This document shows, one piece after another, positions 36,622-49,150 of a DNA stretch of 64,000 nucleotides. The notes below the pieces were generated by a model. The model was not told the origin of the DNA. It ran no database searches and saw only the letters and a program-made list of their open reading frames with translations. A program made the position numbers and the translations under genes. Numbering within the stretch: the stretch's first letter is position 1; each line of letters starts with the position of its first letter. The stretch comes from Mesorhizobium sp. (GTDB lineage Bacteria; Pseudomonadota; Alphaproteobacteria; Rhizobiales; Rhizobiaceae): positions 186,001-250,000 of the forward strand of contig NZ_SUGA01000001.1 in the NCBI RefSeq assembly GCF_004963255.1. Reading direction: 5' to 3'.

Positions 36622-37272
36622 ATGAACGATCGCACTTGCATCGTTACGCGCAGGCAGGCCGAAGCGGATGAACTGATCCGCTTCGTCGTCGGCCCGGATT
36701 CGGCCGTCGTTCCGGACATCAAGAGAAATCTGCCCGGCCGCGGTTGCTGGGTCACCGCCGATCGCCTACATATCGAGAAGGCAGCGGCGAAGAACCTGTT
36801 TGCCCGCGCATTCAAGGCGCAGGTGACCGTCCCGTCCGATCTCGGCGGCATGGTCGACGGGCTGCTCTCCAGATACGCTCTGGGTATGCTTGGCCTTGCC
36901 CGCAAGGCGGGCGCCGTCGTTCTTGGCGCCGCCAAGGTCGAGGGTGCTGTGCGCGACGGGCTGGCCCTGCTCGTTCTGCATGCGGCGGAGGCGTCGGACG
37001 ACGGCGTCCGCAAGATCAGTCAGGCGCGGCGGGCGACCGTCCATCTCGGCGGTCCTGCCATCCTTGCCTACAAACTTTTCTCCGAGGCCGAGTTGAGCTT
37101 GGCATTGGGGGGTACAAATGTGATACATGCTGCCGTCCTCGCGCAGGACGCGGGACTGGCGGTTGAGAAGCGCGTTGTTGCGCTCGACCGATATCGGGGC
37201 GGTACCCCGAACGATCTGGCAATGCTTGCGGCCGTTGCCGACGAAGATGATGCCGCAGAGGATATGGAATGA
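36622..37272 (+). CDS. YlxR-like RNA-binding protein fused to an L7Ae-type domain
   Basis: The 216-residue product starts at ATG 36622; GTG 36613 is in frame. The N-terminal YlxR/DUF448 domain ([19 protein letters not shown], then GRGCWVTA) is joined to a C-terminal L7Ae/YlxQ-like domain ([19 protein letters not shown]). In Gram-positive bacteria these are separate genes, ylxR and ylxQ, between nusA and infB. The fused form is usual in alphaproteobacteria. Its stop overlaps the infB start (ATGA). Confidence 0.88.
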   Translation: MNDRTCIVTRRQAEADELIRFVVGPDSAVVPDIKRNLPGRGCWVTADRLHIEKAAAKNLFARAFKAQVTVPSDLGGMVDGLLSRYALGMLGLARKAGAVVLGAAKVEGAVRDGLALLVLHAAEASDDGVRKISQARRATVHLGGPAILAYKLFSEAELSLALGGTNVIHAAVLAQDAGLAVEKRVVALDRYRGGTPNDLAMLAAVADEDDAAEDME

Positions 37273-39857
37273 ACGATACGAAATCGGGCGACGACAAGAC
37301 GTTGAGCGTTACGCCGAAGAAGACCTTGACGCTGAAGCGCCCCGGCCTCGAGCAGGGCACCGTGCGCCAGAACTTCTCGCATGGCCGCACCAAGTCGGTC
37401 GTCGTCGAGACCAAGAAGCGCAAGTTCTCGCTGCCTGGCGACAAGCCGGAGCCGGTGGCGCCGTCCGTGTTCACGCCGAAGCCCGCCGCGCCCGCTTCTG
37501 TTGCCGCCGCGCCTGTCGTGCAGGAAGCGCAGAAGGCGCCGCCTCCGCCGCCGGAACGTTCGGGCATGGTCCTGAACGAACTGTCACGCGGCGAGATGGA
37601 AGCGCGCCGCAGGGCATTGGAAGGCTCCAAGGCCCGCGAGGCCGAGGATCGCCAGCGCGCTCAGGAGGATGCCAAGCGCCGCGCCGAGGAAGAGGAACGC
37701 CGCAAGCGCGAGCGCGACGAATCCGCGCGCCGTCAGGCAGAGGAGGAAGCACGCCTGCAGGCCGAGGCCGAGTCGCGGCGTCGTGCCGAGGAAGAGGCTC
37801 GCCGTCGCGCGCCGCAGGCGGCCGATGTCGCTACGGCAGATGACGAGGAAGAGGCCAAGCCGAGGCGCACAGGTGCGGGCGGTGGCGCAGGCGCCAGCGC
37901 GCCTGCCCGGCGCCTTGCAACGCCGGAAGTGGCGCGGCCCGCCAAGCCGACCAAGGGCGAGGAAGATCGCCGCCGCGGCAAGCTGACGCTGAACACCGCG
38001 CTGTCGGACGAAGATGCGCGCGGCCGTTCACTGTCGTCAATGCGCCGCCGCCAGGAAAAATTCAAACGCGCGATGCACAATGAGCCGCGCGAGAAAGTCA
38101 TGCGCGAAGTGATCCTGCCCGAAACCATCACCATCCAGGAACTGGCGCAACGCATGTCCGAGCGCGCCGTGGATGTGGTCAAGTACTTCATGAAGCAGGG
38201 CCAGATCCTGAAGCCGGGCGACGTCATCGACGCCGACACGGCCGAGCTGGTCGCTTCCGAGTTTGGCCACACCGTCCGCCGCGTTGCGGAGTCCGACATC
38301 GAGGAAGGCCTGTTCAACATCGCCGACCGTCCCGAGGACCTGGTGTCGCGTCCGCCGGTCGTGACCATCATGGGCCATGTCGATCACGGCAAGACCTCGC
38401 TGCTCGACGCCATCCGCAACGCCAATGTCGTCTCCGGCGAGGCCGGCGGCATCACCCAGCATATCGGCGCCTACCAGATCGAGAAGAACGGTCAGAAGAT
38501 CACCTTCATCGACACGCCCGGCCACGCCGCCTTCACGGCCATGCGCGCCCGCGGCGCCCAGGTCACCGACATCGCCGTGCTGGTGGTGGCGGCGGACGAC
38601 AGCGTGATGCCGCAGACGATCGAATCGATCAACCACGCCAAGGCGGCCGGCGTGCCGATCATCGTGGCGATCAACAAGATCGACAAACGCGACGCCGATC
38701 CGCAGAAGGTGCGGACCGAACTGCTGCGCCACGAGGTGTTCGTGGAATCGATGGGCGGCGAGGTGCTGGACGTCGAGGTTTCGGCGACCAAGGGCACCAA
38801 TCTCGACAAGCTGCTCGAAGCGATCCTGCTGCAGGCCGAAGTTCTCGACCTCAAGGCCAATCCTGACCGCACCGCCGAAGGCGCGGTGATCGAAGCCAAG
38901 CTCGACAAGGGCCGCGGTCCGGTCGCCACCGTTCTGGTGCAGACCGGCACGCTGATGCCGGGCGACATCATTGTCGCCGGCAACGAGTGGGGCCGTGTGC
39001 GCGCGCTTGTCGACGACCGCGGCGAGCATGTGCCGGAAGCGCCGCCGGCGATGCCGGTCGAGGTGCTTGGCCTTCAGGGCACGCCGCAGGCCGGTGACCG
39101 TTTCGCCGTCGTCAACAACGAGGCCCGCGCCCGCGAGATCACCGAATACCGTCAGCGCCTGGCGCGCGACAAGGCTGTGGCCAAGCATGCCGGCCAGCGC
39201 GGCTCGCTTGAACAGATGATGTCGCAGTTGCAGACGAGCGGGCTGAAGGAATTCCCGCTGGTCATCAAGGGCGACGTGCAGGGCTCCATCGAGGCGATCA
39301 ACGCCGCTCTGGAAAAGCTCGGCAACGACGAGGTCAGGGTGCGGATCGTCCATTCGGGCGCCGGCGGCATCACCGAAAGCGACGTCTCGCTGGCCGAGAC
39401 GTCAGGTGCCGCGATCATCGGCTTCAACGTCCGCGCCAACGCGCAGGCGCGCACCGCGGCAGCGGCCGCGGGCATCGAGATCCGCTACTACTCGATCATC
39501 TACAACCTCGTCGACGATGTGAAGGCGGCCCTTTCCGGCATGCTTTCGCCGGAGCGGCGCGAGACCTTCATCGGCAATGCCGAGATCCTCGAGATCTTCG
39601 ACATCTCCAAGGTCGGCAAGATCGCCGGCTGCCGCGTCACCGAAGGCAAGGTCGAGCGTGGTGCGGGCGTGCGCCTGATCCGCGACAACGTTGTCGTCCA
39701 CGAAGGCACGTTGAAGACGCTCAAGCGTTTCAAGGACGAGGTTGCGGAAGTGCCGGGCGGCCAGGAATGCGGCATGGCCTTCCAGAACTACGAGGACATG
39801 CGCGTCGGCGACGTCATCGAATGCTTCCGCGTCGAGATGGTGAGCAGGACGCTCTAA
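37269..39857 (+). CDS. infB: Translation initiation factor IF-2
   Basis: IF-2 brings fMet-tRNA to the 30S subunit and promotes subunit joining. The 862-residue product has a long charged, helical N-terminal region (about residues 90-250, rich in Ala, Arg and Glu), the IF2_N domain, and the GTPase domain with [22 protein letters not shown] and NKIDK. Domains II-IV follow, including the fMet-tRNA-binding C-terminus. It is coupled to the YlxR-like gene by the four-base overlap. Confidence 0.97.
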   Translation: MNDTKSGDDKTLSVTPKKTLTLKRPGLEQGTVRQNFSHGRTKSVVVETKKRKFSLPGDKPEPVAPSVFTPKPAAPASVAAAPVVQEAQKAPPPPPERSGMVLNELSRGEMEARRRALEGSKAREAEDRQRAQEDAKRRAEEEERRKRERDESARRQAEEEARLQAEAESRRRAEEEARRRAPQAADVATADDEEEAKPRRTGAGGGAGASAPARRLATPEVARPAKPTKGEEDRRRGKLTLNTALSDEDARGRSLSSMRRRQEKFKRAMHNEPREKVMREVILPETITIQELAQRMSERAVDVVKYFMKQGQILKPGDVIDADTAELVASEFGHTVRRVAESDIEEGLFNIADRPEDLVSRPPVVTIMGHVDHGKTSLLDAIRNANVVSGEAGGITQHIGAYQIEKNGQKITFIDTPGHAAFTAMRARGAQVTDIAVLVVAADDSVMPQTIESINHAKAAGVPIIVAINKIDKRDADPQKVRTELLRHEVFVESMGGEVLDVEVSATKGTNLDKLLEAILLQAEVLDLKANPDRTAEGAVIEAKLDKGRGPVATVLVQTGTLMPGDIIVAGNEWGRVRALVDDRGEHVPEAPPAMPVEVLGLQGTPQAGDRFAVVNNEARAREITEYRQRLARDKAVAKHAGQRGSLEQMMSQLQTSGLKEFPLVIKGDVQGSIEAINAALEKLGNDEVRVRIVHSGAGGITESDVSLAETSGAAIIGFNVRANAQARTAAAAAGIEIRYYSIIYNLVDDVKAALSGMLSPERRETFIGNAEILEIFDISKVGKIAGCRVTEGKVERGAGVRLIRDNVVVHEGTLKTLKRFKDEVAEVPGGQECGMAFQNYEDMRVGDVIECFRVEMVSRTL

Positions 39858-39977
39858 TTCGGGTATACTCGCCGAAATGAAACGGGCGGCGGCCGCAAGG
39901 CTGCCACCCAGGCCGCTCATGCATTTGAGACATGTGGCGTGGTCCCATCCCGCGCTTCACGATTTCAGGACCGAAAA

Positions 39978-40394
39978 ATGTCACGTTCGACAACGTCAGG
40001 CCCCTCCCAGCGCATGCTGCGCGTCGGCGAGCAGGTGCGTCATGCCCTTTCCGAAACGCTGCAGCGCGGCGAGATCATCGATCCGGTGATCGAGAACAGC
40101 GTCGTCTCGGTCTCCGAGGTGCGCATGTCGCCCGATCTCAAGATCGCCACCGCCTTCGTCTCGCCGCTTGGCGCGGCTGACGACAATGCCGTGGTCGAGG
40201 CGCTCAACAGGCACGCGAAGTTCATCCGCGGCCGTGTGTCCGGCGCGTTGAGGCAGATGAAGTATATGCCGGAGTTCCGCTTCCGCCTCGACACATCCTT
40301 CGACAATTTCGCGAAGATCAATGAACTGCTGAAATCGCCCGAAGTGGCGCGCGATCTCGGCGACGGCAAGAACAACGACAAGGACGAGGAATAG
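39978..40394 (+). CDS. rbfA: 30S ribosome-binding factor RbfA
   Basis: RbfA helps mature the 5' region of 16S rRNA and is needed for cold adaptation in E. coli. The 138-residue product has the KH-type core ([20 protein letters not shown] and [19 protein letters not shown]). I chose the ATG at 39978, preceded by AGGACCG; the frame extends upstream to 39939. Its TAG overlaps the GTG start of truB (TAGTG). Confidence 0.92.
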   Translation: MSRSTTSGPSQRMLRVGEQVRHALSETLQRGEIIDPVIENSVVSVSEVRMSPDLKIATAFVSPLGAADDNAVVEALNRHAKFIRGRVSGALRQMKYMPEFRFRLDTSFDNFAKINELLKSPEVARDLGDGKNNDKDEE

Positions 40395-41353
40395 TGGCGC
40401 GGCGCGGCAAGAAGAAGGGTCGGCCGGTCTCCGGCTGGGTGGTGCTGGACAAGCCGGTCGGCATGGGCTCGACCGAGGCCGTTTCCAAGATTAAATGGCT
40501 GTTTCAGGCCGAGAAGGCCGGCCATGCCGGCACGCTCGATCCGCTCGCTTCCGGCATGCTGCCGATCGCGCTTGGCGAAGCGACCAAGACCGTTCCCTAC
40601 GTGCAGGATGGCGCCAAGGTCTACCGCTTCACCGTCGCCTGGGGCGAGGAGCGCTCGACCGACGACCTCGAAGGCCCGGTGACCAACAGCTCCGATCGGC
40701 GCCCGGCCGAGGCCGAGCTGCGGGCGCTGCTGCCGAAATACACCGGCATCATCATGCAGACGCCGCCGCAATTCTCGGCCATCAAGATCGCCGGCGAGCG
40801 CGCCTATGATCTCGCCCGCGACGGCGAGACGGTCGAGATACCCGCGCGGGAAATTGAAATCGGCCGTTTGGATATTATCGAGCACAGTGCCGACAAGACC
40901 GCCTTCGAGGTCGAATGCGGCAAGGGCACCTATGTGCGCTCGCTGGCGCGCGACATGGGCCGCGATCTCGGCTGCTTCGGCCATATCGCTGAATTGCGCC
41001 GCGTCGAGGTCGAGCCGTTCACGCCGGACGATTTCGTCACGGTAGCCGAACTGGAAGCGGCCCGTTTCGGCGGCAAAGGCGAAGCTGTTCCGGACGAAGC
41101 TGAGGTCCCGGTCGATTTCAGCGCCATCGATGCGCTGCTGGTCGAAACGGCGGCGGCTCTCGATTGCCTGCCGCAGGTCGCGGTCAGCGACGACGCGGCG
41201 ACGAAGATCCGCCTCGGCAATCCCGTCATCATTCGCGGCCGCGATGCGCCGGTCGAGGCGGAGGAGGCCTGCGCCACCGCGCGCGGCAGGCTCGTCGCCA
41301 TCGGCGCTATCGAGCAGGGCATGTTCAAGCCCAAGCGGGTCTTTGCCGGGTGA
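40394..41353 (+). CDS. truB: tRNA pseudouridine(55) synthase TruB
   Basis: TruB converts U55 of tRNA to pseudouridine in the T-loop. The 319-residue product starts at GTG 40394 and carries the catalytic Asp in the motif [15 protein letters not shown], followed by the [19 protein letters not shown] segment. A C-terminal PUA-like part completes the protein. It is the last gene of the rimP run; the CorA-type gene begins 46 bases later. Confidence 0.95.
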   Translation: MARRGKKKGRPVSGWVVLDKPVGMGSTEAVSKIKWLFQAEKAGHAGTLDPLASGMLPIALGEATKTVPYVQDGAKVYRFTVAWGEERSTDDLEGPVTNSSDRRPAEAELRALLPKYTGIIMQTPPQFSAIKIAGERAYDLARDGETVEIPAREIEIGRLDIIEHSADKTAFEVECGKGTYVRSLARDMGRDLGCFGHIAELRRVEVEPFTPDDFVTVAELEAARFGGKGEAVPDEAEVPVDFSAIDALLVETAAALDCLPQVAVSDDAATKIRLGNPVIIRGRDAPVEAEEACATARGRLVAIGAIEQGMFKPKRVFAG

Positions 41354-41399
41354 ATCCGGTCGTCTAAGCTCCACTGGGTGCCGACGCTTCAGGGATCTC

Positions 41400-42494
41400 A
41401 TGGCCAAGGCTGATACAGGCAACAAGAGGGCGCCGCTGAGAACCCGCCGGCCGCCGGTCGGGGCGTCGCCCGGCACGCTGATCGCCGATCCGGCGGCACG
41501 GCGCAGCGAGCTTCGGCTGACACTGATCTCGCCGCAGAAATACGAAACCATCGACAATGCCTCGATCGACGACCTCAACACCCATTGCGAGAAATGGCCT
41601 GTCGTCTGGCTGGACTGCACGGGGCTTGCCAACATTCCGCTGATCGAGGAGATCGGCCGTATCTTCAACCTCCACCCGCTGGCGCTGGAGGACGTCGTCA
41701 ACACTGGACAGCGGCCCAAGGTGGATTTCTTCGAGGACCATGCTTTCGTCGTCATGCGCATGATCGACGATGTCACCTCGCATCGCTACGAACAGATCTC
41801 GCTGTTCTTCGGCCGAAATTTCGTCGTCACTTTCCAGGAACGGGAGGGCGATCCGTTCGATCCGGTGCGCAAGCGCATCGCAGCCGCGATGCCGAACCGG
41901 CTGCGCTCGCGCGGCGCCGATTATCTTGCCTATGCGCTGATCGATGCCATTGTCGACAGCTATTTCCCGCCGATCGAGGCGGCGAGCGAACTGGTCGACG
42001 GCATCGAGGATGAGATGCTGAACAAGCCGCACAAGCATCAGATGCGGCAGCTGCATGAACTCAGGCGTGACGCCAACGTGCTCAAGGGCGTGCTGTGGCC
42101 GATGCGCGATGCGCTGGCGACGCTGATCCGCAACGACGTGCCCTTCGTGACGGCTGAAACCAAGATCTTCTTCAACGACACGCTCGACCATTCGCTGCGG
42201 CTGATCGAGCTGGTCGAGAACCAGCGCGACATGCTCACCGGCCTGATCGAGATGCATCTCTCGCTGTCCCAGGCCCGCACCAACGACGTCATTTCCTATC
42301 TGACGATCGTCTCGGTGATCTTCATGCCGCTGACCTTCCTGGTCGGCGTCTGGGGCATGAATTTCGATCCGGAAAGCTCGCCTTGGAACATGCCCGAGCT
42401 GAAGGCCTATTACGGTTATCCGGCCTCGCTTGTGTTCATGGCGATCGTCGCGGTCGGCTTGATCGCGTTCTTCAAATGGAAGAAGTGGTTGTAG
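41400..42494 (+). CDS. CorA-family magnesium/divalent cation transporter
   Basis: The 364-residue protein has a large cytoplasmic N-terminal domain and two C-terminal transmembrane helices (about residues 302-325 and 338-358). The hallmark GMN sequence follows helix 1 as GVWGMNFD. I chose the ATG at 41400 behind AGGGA; the frame extends upstream over truB. It lies between truB and rpsO and shows no sign of being part of their transcript. Zn or Co transport (ZntB type) cannot be excluded. Confidence 0.9.
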   Translation: MAKADTGNKRAPLRTRRPPVGASPGTLIADPAARRSELRLTLISPQKYETIDNASIDDLNTHCEKWPVVWLDCTGLANIPLIEEIGRIFNLHPLALEDVVNTGQRPKVDFFEDHAFVVMRMIDDVTSHRYEQISLFFGRNFVVTFQEREGDPFDPVRKRIAAAMPNRLRSRGADYLAYALIDAIVDSYFPPIEAASELVDGIEDEMLNKPHKHQMRQLHELRRDANVLKGVLWPMRDALATLIRNDVPFVTAETKIFFNDTLDHSLRLIELVENQRDMLTGLIEMHLSLSQARTNDVISYLTIVSVIFMPLTFLVGVWGMNFDPESSPWNMPELKAYYGYPASLVFMAIVAVGLIAFFKWKKWL

Positions 42495-42686
42495 CCTTTG
42501 AATTCTCCCCTTTTTCGCAACCTGAACCTGCGACAAGCCGGCTTGACAATTGGGCTGGTGTTTTTTCCGGAATTGCACTATATGCGCCGCAGCTTCGCGC
42601 CCTGACGCGTCGCTTGCACTGGCCCCTGCTGGACGACATCCCGGCTGTGGGCGTCCCGTTTCCTCCAACAGATAAGGAAAAGCTCG

Positions 42687-42956
42687 ATGTCGATCACTGC
42701 CGATCGCAAGAAGGAATTGATGACCGAATTTGCAACCGCCAAGGGCGACACCGGATCTCCGGAAGTCCAGGTTGCCATCCTTTCCGAGCGCATCAAGAAC
42801 CTGACCGAGCACTTCAAGGACCACAAGAAGGACAACCATTCCCGCCGTGGCCTGCTTGCTCTGGTCTCCCAGCGCCGCAGCCTGCTTGACTACCTCAAGC
42901 GCAAGGATGACGCGCGCTACCAGACGCTGATCGACAAGCTCGGTCTCCGTCGCTGA
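42687..42956 (+). CDS. rpsO: 30S ribosomal protein S15
   Basis: S15 binds the central domain of 16S rRNA early in 30S assembly. The 89-residue product has the usual length and sequence ([12 protein letters not shown], then the conserved [20 protein letters not shown]). It precedes pnp, the classical arrangement, with a strong stem-loop in between. S15 is also known to repress its own mRNA in several bacteria. I see nothing specific to that here. Confidence 0.97.
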   Translation: MSITADRKKELMTEFATAKGDTGSPEVQVAILSERIKNLTEHFKDHKKDNHSRRGLLALVSQRRSLLDYLKRKDDARYQTLIDKLGLRR

Positions 42957-43320
42957 CCAATTGACCGGCGGGCTCTCCAAGGGGAGCCCGCCGGTCGCGC
43001 ATTGGCGCATCGGATGGTCCGCTGCCGCAATGCTGAAAAGGAAATTCGCCTGCGCGCATGGCGCGTTCCGGAGACAGGGTTTCCGGCGTCATGCGCAAGG
43101 CCGGCCGACAAGCCGGCCAATCGGGTTCCGGACCGCAGAGGGCTATCCGGAACCGCCCATGGACGGTCATGGGGCAGGATTGCAGGACGCTCGTTCGGCC
43201 TTGAGGCGGATCTATCGAGCTTCCCGCTGTCTTGCCCGTGGCTGCCCGAAGGAAGCCAGGGAAGGGAGAACCCGCGACCGTTAGGACGGTGCGGCCCTTT
43301 CCGCATATGAAGGACAAGAT
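42957..43320 (+). promoter_or_regulatory. rpsO-pnp intergenic region with a long stem-loop
   Basis: This 364-base gap contains a stem of at least 12 pairs at 42964-42995 (ACCGGCGGGCTC facing GAGCCCGCCGGT), without a T run. Another inverted pair, GGCCGGC/GCCGGCC near 43100-43120, follows. In E. coli an RNase III stem-loop ahead of pnp starts autoregulation of pnp mRNA, and the first stem is well placed for that. I see no gene in this stretch. Confidence 0.6.
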
Positions 43321-45471
<2,151 letters not shown>

Positions 45472-45494
45472 TCGGTCTGGCTGGATAGTTTGAG

Positions 45495-45528
45495 ACGGGC
45501 GCGCCGCAAGGTCGCGCCCGTTTTGTTT
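45495..45528 (+). terminator. Intrinsic terminator after pnp
   Basis: A 9-bp stem pairs ACGGGCGCG (45495-45503) with CGCGCCCGT (45513-45521), followed by a T-rich tail to 45528. It ends the rpsO-pnp transcript and lies 14 bases before the methyltransferase start. Confidence 0.85.
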
Positions 45529-45541
45529 CGAGGGTGGATGA

Positions 45542-46549
45542 ATGGCCGCCGAGCCGCTGAAGACGCTGTTCTACCCGTTCGAGGCCGAGGCGCTGCCTTT
45601 GCCGCGAAAGGATGCCCGCGTTCTTTTTCTGGGCGCCGAGCCCGGCTTCCGCTTGCCCGAAGGCTTCGATGCGGCGCTGCATCTCGTGCAGGGCTTTCGA
45701 CCGCATTTCCGCGCCTTGCAGGCGTCCGGCTACACGGTCACGCCGAGCGTGGAAGGCCAGGGCTACGACATGGCTCTCGTGCTCGCCGGCCGTCATCGCG
45801 GCCAGAATGAACGGCGCATCGGCGATGCCATCGAGCGCGTCCTGCCGGGCGCGCTGATCGCTGTCGCGGGTGGCAAGGATGACGGCATCGACAGCCTACG
45901 CAAGCGGATCAATGCGCTGGCGCCGCTCGAAGGCCATCTGCCGAAGCATCACGGGGTTGCCTTCTGGTTCCAGCGGGCGGGCACGGAAGCAGCCGAGACG
46001 CTGCGCGCCGGCAACCCCGACCTTGTCGTTGAAAGCCGTTTCAAAACCGCGCCTGGCATGTTCTCCTTCGATCGGATCGATGCCGGTTCGAAACTGCTCG
46101 TTGCGAGCCTGCCTGATGATCTCAAAGGCAATGTCGCTGATTTCTGCGCCGGCTGGGGTTATCTGGCAGCGGAGGTCCTGCAGCGTTCGCGGAGTCTCAC
46201 CGCGCTCGATCTCTATGAAGCGGATTTCGAGGCACTGGAGGCAGCCAGGATGAATGTCCATGGCGCCATCGAGCCGCGTTTCTTCTGGATCGATCTGCTC
46301 GCTGAGGCGGTCGAGCGGCGCTACGACGCCATCGTCATGAACCCGCCTTTCCACAGCGGCCGCGCCGCCGAGCCCGGCATTGGCGCCGGCATGATCCGCG
46401 CCGCGTCGAAGGCGCTGAAACCGGGCGGCCGCCTGTTCATGGTCGCCAATCGCCAGCTTCCCTATGAACAGGTGCTGTCCGAGGCCTTCGCCAACCATGC
46501 CGAGATCGCCCGCGACGGCATGTTCAAGGTGTTGTCGGCGCGCCGCTAA
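45542..46549 (+). CDS. RsmC-like class I SAM-dependent methyltransferase
   Basis: The 335-residue protein has the two-domain RsmC/RlmG pattern: an N-terminal degenerate methyltransferase-like half and a C-terminal catalytic half. The catalytic half carries the N6/N2-type motif NPPFHSG and the SAM-site VADFCAGWGYLAAEVL. The likely activity is N2 methylation of guanine in rRNA (G1207 of 16S in E. coli for RsmC). The exact target is not certain. Confidence 0.85.
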   Translation: MAAEPLKTLFYPFEAEALPLPRKDARVLFLGAEPGFRLPEGFDAALHLVQGFRPHFRALQASGYTVTPSVEGQGYDMALVLAGRHRGQNERRIGDAIERVLPGALIAVAGGKDDGIDSLRKRINALAPLEGHLPKHHGVAFWFQRAGTEAAETLRAGNPDLVVESRFKTAPGMFSFDRIDAGSKLLVASLPDDLKGNVADFCAGWGYLAAEVLQRSRSLTALDLYEADFEALEAARMNVHGAIEPRFFWIDLLAEAVERRYDAIVMNPPFHSGRAAEPGIGAGMIRAASKALKPGGRLFMVANRQLPYEQVLSEAFANHAEIARDGMFKVLSARR

Positions 46550-46551
46550 AA

Positions 46552-46651
46552 GCAATTCCAGGAAAAGTGCGGAGCGGTTTTCCGTCCGGAATTGCGCCAG
46601 GAAAAAAGCAATTCCAGGAAAAGTGCGGAGCGGTTTTCCGTCCGGAATTGC
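46552..46651. repeat. Two tandem copies of the GCAATTCC palindrome
   Basis: Copies at 46552-46595 and 46608-46651 are almost identical 44-bp palindromes (arms GCAATTCC/GGAATTGC, inner GGAAAA/TTTTCC) with a 12-base spacer, so the period is 56 bases. They fill the space between the convergent methyltransferase and GGDEF/EAL genes. They match the single copy at 28552. Confidence 0.88.
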
Positions 46652-46668
46652 GCCGGGAGAAAGTAGCT

Positions 46669-48222
46669 CTAATGCAGGCTGACGATACAGGCGGGCTCGC
46701 GCGCTTCGATGGCAGGCCGCGCCTCGCCGAGTTCGACCTTGAGTGGCGCCGGCCGGCCGAACAGATAGCCCTGGACCACCTCGCAGCCCGCGGCCCTGAG
46801 CAGCGTAGCCTGGTTCTCGGTCTCCACGCCTTCGGCGATGATGCCGACGCCCAGCGCCCGCGACAGGCCGACAATGGTCGAGACGATCGCGCCGGAACTG
46901 GAGTCGGTGTCGATGCGGCTGACGAAGGAACGGTCGATCTTCAGCTTGCCGAAGGAGAAGTCGATCAGATAGCTCAAATTGGAATAGCCGGTCCCGAAAT
47001 CGTCGACGGCCACCGAAATCCCCATCTCGGCAAGCTGCTTCAGGATCGCGGCGGCGCGGTCGCGATCCTGCATCATCGCCGTCTCGGTGACCTCGAGCTC
47101 CAGCCGCGACGGCTTGATGCCGGTCGATTCCATCACCTCGCGCACGATGCCGACGAAATCCCTGGTCATGAACTGGACCGGCGAGATGTTGACGGCGACG
47201 AAGCAGTCCTGCGGCAGATGCTTGGCATCGCTGCAGGCCTTGCGCAGCACCCATTCGCCGATCGGATTGATCATGCCGGTTTCCTCGGCGATCGGAATGA
47301 ACTCCATCGGCGGAATCATGCCGCGCTCCGGATGCTTCCAGCGGATCAGCGCCTCGTAGCCAACGACGCGACCGCTCGGCAGGTTGAGCTGCGGCTGGTA
47401 ATGGAGACTGAAGTCGCCGCGGTCGAAAGCGGTCTTCAGCTCCGATTCGATCCATTGCCGATAGTCGGCCACGCGACCCATGTCGGCGTGGAAGACAGAC
47501 CAGTTGCCGACGCCGCTGGCCCGCGCATTCTGCAGCGCCAGGTTCGAACGGCGCAGGACCTGAACCGGGTCGACGCCGTCCTTCGGCATCGCCACGATGC
47601 CTACCGACAGGCTGACCGACTGCAGGTGGGTCTGCAACTGATAGGGCTCCATCATATCGTTGATGAGCTTTTCGATCAGCCGCTCGACCGAACCACGGAT
47701 GTCGCGGTCCGGCAGCAGCACGCCGAACTCGCCGGCGCCAATGCGCCCGATCACAGCATCCTTCGGCATGCTCTCCTTCAGCCTGCTGGTGAAGGCGCGG
47801 ACAAGGTCGTCGCCATGGCTGTAGCCGATGGCGTCGTTGATCTGCTTGAAGCGGTCGATATCGATGTCGATCAGGAACACCGGCTCGCCGGTTCGGATCG
47901 TATCGGCGGCGGCATCGGCAATCTTGCCGACCATGGCCTGGCGCGACAACAGTCCGGTCAGCTTGTCGAAATGGGTTTCCTTGACGACATAGGCCACCGA
48001 TTCATCGACGCCGGCGAAGAATGACATCGCCGCACCGCCGGCGGCAAGGGCGCACAGCGCGGCGATGACGCCTATCACCGTCTCGGCCGGCATGCCGGCC
48101 ACGCCGTCGCCGAAGCCGAACCGCAGCCCCCATAATCCGAGGATGAAACTGCCCATGCCGGAGCTGGCGATGGTGATCAGCCGGAATAGCGGTGTTCGCT
48201 TCGGGTTACTGATTGCAGACAT
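46669..48222 (-). CDS. GGDEF/EAL protein, likely c-di-GMP phosphodiesterase
   Basis: The 517-residue protein has two N-terminal membrane helices (about residues 12-70), a GGDEF-like domain (about 85-240) and an EAL domain (about 255-505). The GGDEF signature is altered to GAGEF (RIGAGEFGVLL), which argues against cyclase activity. The EAL motif is intact (GYEALIRWKHP), as are the phosphodiesterase motifs LELEVTETAM, VDDFGTGYSNL and DRSFV. It is therefore predicted to degrade c-di-GMP, with the degenerate domain perhaps sensing GTP. Confidence 0.88.
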   Translation of the reverse strand: MSAISNPKRTPLFRLITIASSGMGSFILGLWGLRFGFGDGVAGMPAETVIGVIAALCALAAGGAAMSFFAGVDESVAYVVKETHFDKLTGLLSRQAMVGKIADAAADTIRTGEPVFLIDIDIDRFKQINDAIGYSHGDDLVRAFTSRLKESMPKDAVIGRIGAGEFGVLLPDRDIRGSVERLIEKLINDMMEPYQLQTHLQSVSLSVGIVAMPKDGVDPVQVLRRSNLALQNARASGVGNWSVFHADMGRVADYRQWIESELKTAFDRGDFSLHYQPQLNLPSGRVVGYEALIRWKHPERGMIPPMEFIPIAEETGMINPIGEWVLRKACSDAKHLPQDCFVAVNISPVQFMTRDFVGIVREVMESTGIKPSRLELEVTETAMMQDRDRAAAILKQLAEMGISVAVDDFGTGYSNLSYLIDFSFGKLKIDRSFVSRIDTDSSSGAIVSTIVGLSRALGVGIIAEGVETENQATLLRAAGCEVVQGYLFGRPAPLKVELGEARPAIEAREPACIVSLH

Positions 48223-48324
48223 GCAAGGTCCCTGGATTGAGGGGCCTTGTAGCGGAAATCTCCTTAAAATGAGTTTCCGCCGATGCCTGCAATTTTACTG
48301 GAAAATATTGTTTGCCTTAGCGAA

Positions 48325-49137
48325 CTATTCGCGACCACCATCGTTCTGCTTCAGCTCCTCCAGCGACGGCATCGAAACGATGTGATAGCCGGAATCCACA
48401 TAATGGATCTCGCCGGTGACACCCGACGAAAGATCGGATAGCAGGTAAAGCGCCGAGCCGCCGACTTCGTCCAGGGTCACGGTGCGCCGCAGAGGCGAGT
48501 TCCGCTGCTGATAGGAGAACATGTGGCGGGCGTCCGAAACGCCAGAGCCGGCCAGCGTACGCACCGGTCCGGCCGAGATGCCGTTCACCCTGATGCCGCG
48601 CGGCCCGTAGTCATTGGCAAGGTAGCGAACGCTGGCCTCGAGCCCGGCCTTGGCGACGCCCATGACATTGTAGTTCGGCATCACCCGCACCGACCCGGCA
48701 TAGGTAAGTGTAATCATCGAGCCGCCATTGCCCATGAGCGCGGCGGCATTGCGGGCGATCTCGGTGAAGGAATAGCAGGAGATCACCATCGTGCGCACGA
48801 AATTGTCGCGGCTGGTGTCGGCGTAGAGGCCCTTGAGCTCGTTCTTGTCGGAAAAGCCGATGGCGTGCACCACGAAGTCCAGCCCGCCCCAGGCCTTGCC
48901 GAGGGTCTCGAAGGTCGCGGTGACCGAGGCGCTGTCCTCGACGTCGCAAGGCACGATCAAGGAGGCGCCCACCTTCTCGGCGAGCGGCTTGACGCGCCGC
49001 CCGAAGGCGTCGCCCTGATAGGTGAAGGCAAGCTCCGCCCCGTGCTCGGACAATTTCTTGGCGATGCCCCAGGCGATCGAATGATCGTTGGCGACCCCCA
49101 TGACAAGCCCGCGCTTGCCCTTCATCAACCCTTCCAT
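48325..49137 (-). CDS. fabI: Enoyl-ACP reductase FabI
   Basis: FabI makes the last reduction in each cycle of fatty acid elongation. The 270-residue product has the NAD-binding pattern GLVMGVANDHSIAWGIA, and the catalytic Tyr and Lys lie in YNVMGVAKAG. I kept ATG 49137 because related proteins start with MxGLMxGKRG; ATG 49125 is an alternative. It is transcribed after fabB and fabA in the order fabA-fabB-fabI. Confidence 0.93.
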   Translation of the reverse strand: MEGLMKGKRGLVMGVANDHSIAWGIAKKLSEHGAELAFTYQGDAFGRRVKPLAEKVGASLIVPCDVEDSASVTATFETLGKAWGGLDFVVHAIGFSDKNELKGLYADTSRDNFVRTMVISCYSFTEIARNAAALMGNGGSMITLTYAGSVRVMPNYNVMGVAKAGLEASVRYLANDYGPRGIRVNGISAGPVRTLAGSGVSDARHMFSYQQRNSPLRRTVTLDEVGGSALYLLSDLSSGVTGEIHYVDSGYHIVSMPSLEELKQNDGGRE

Positions 49138-49150
49138 AAAAGGCAGATCC

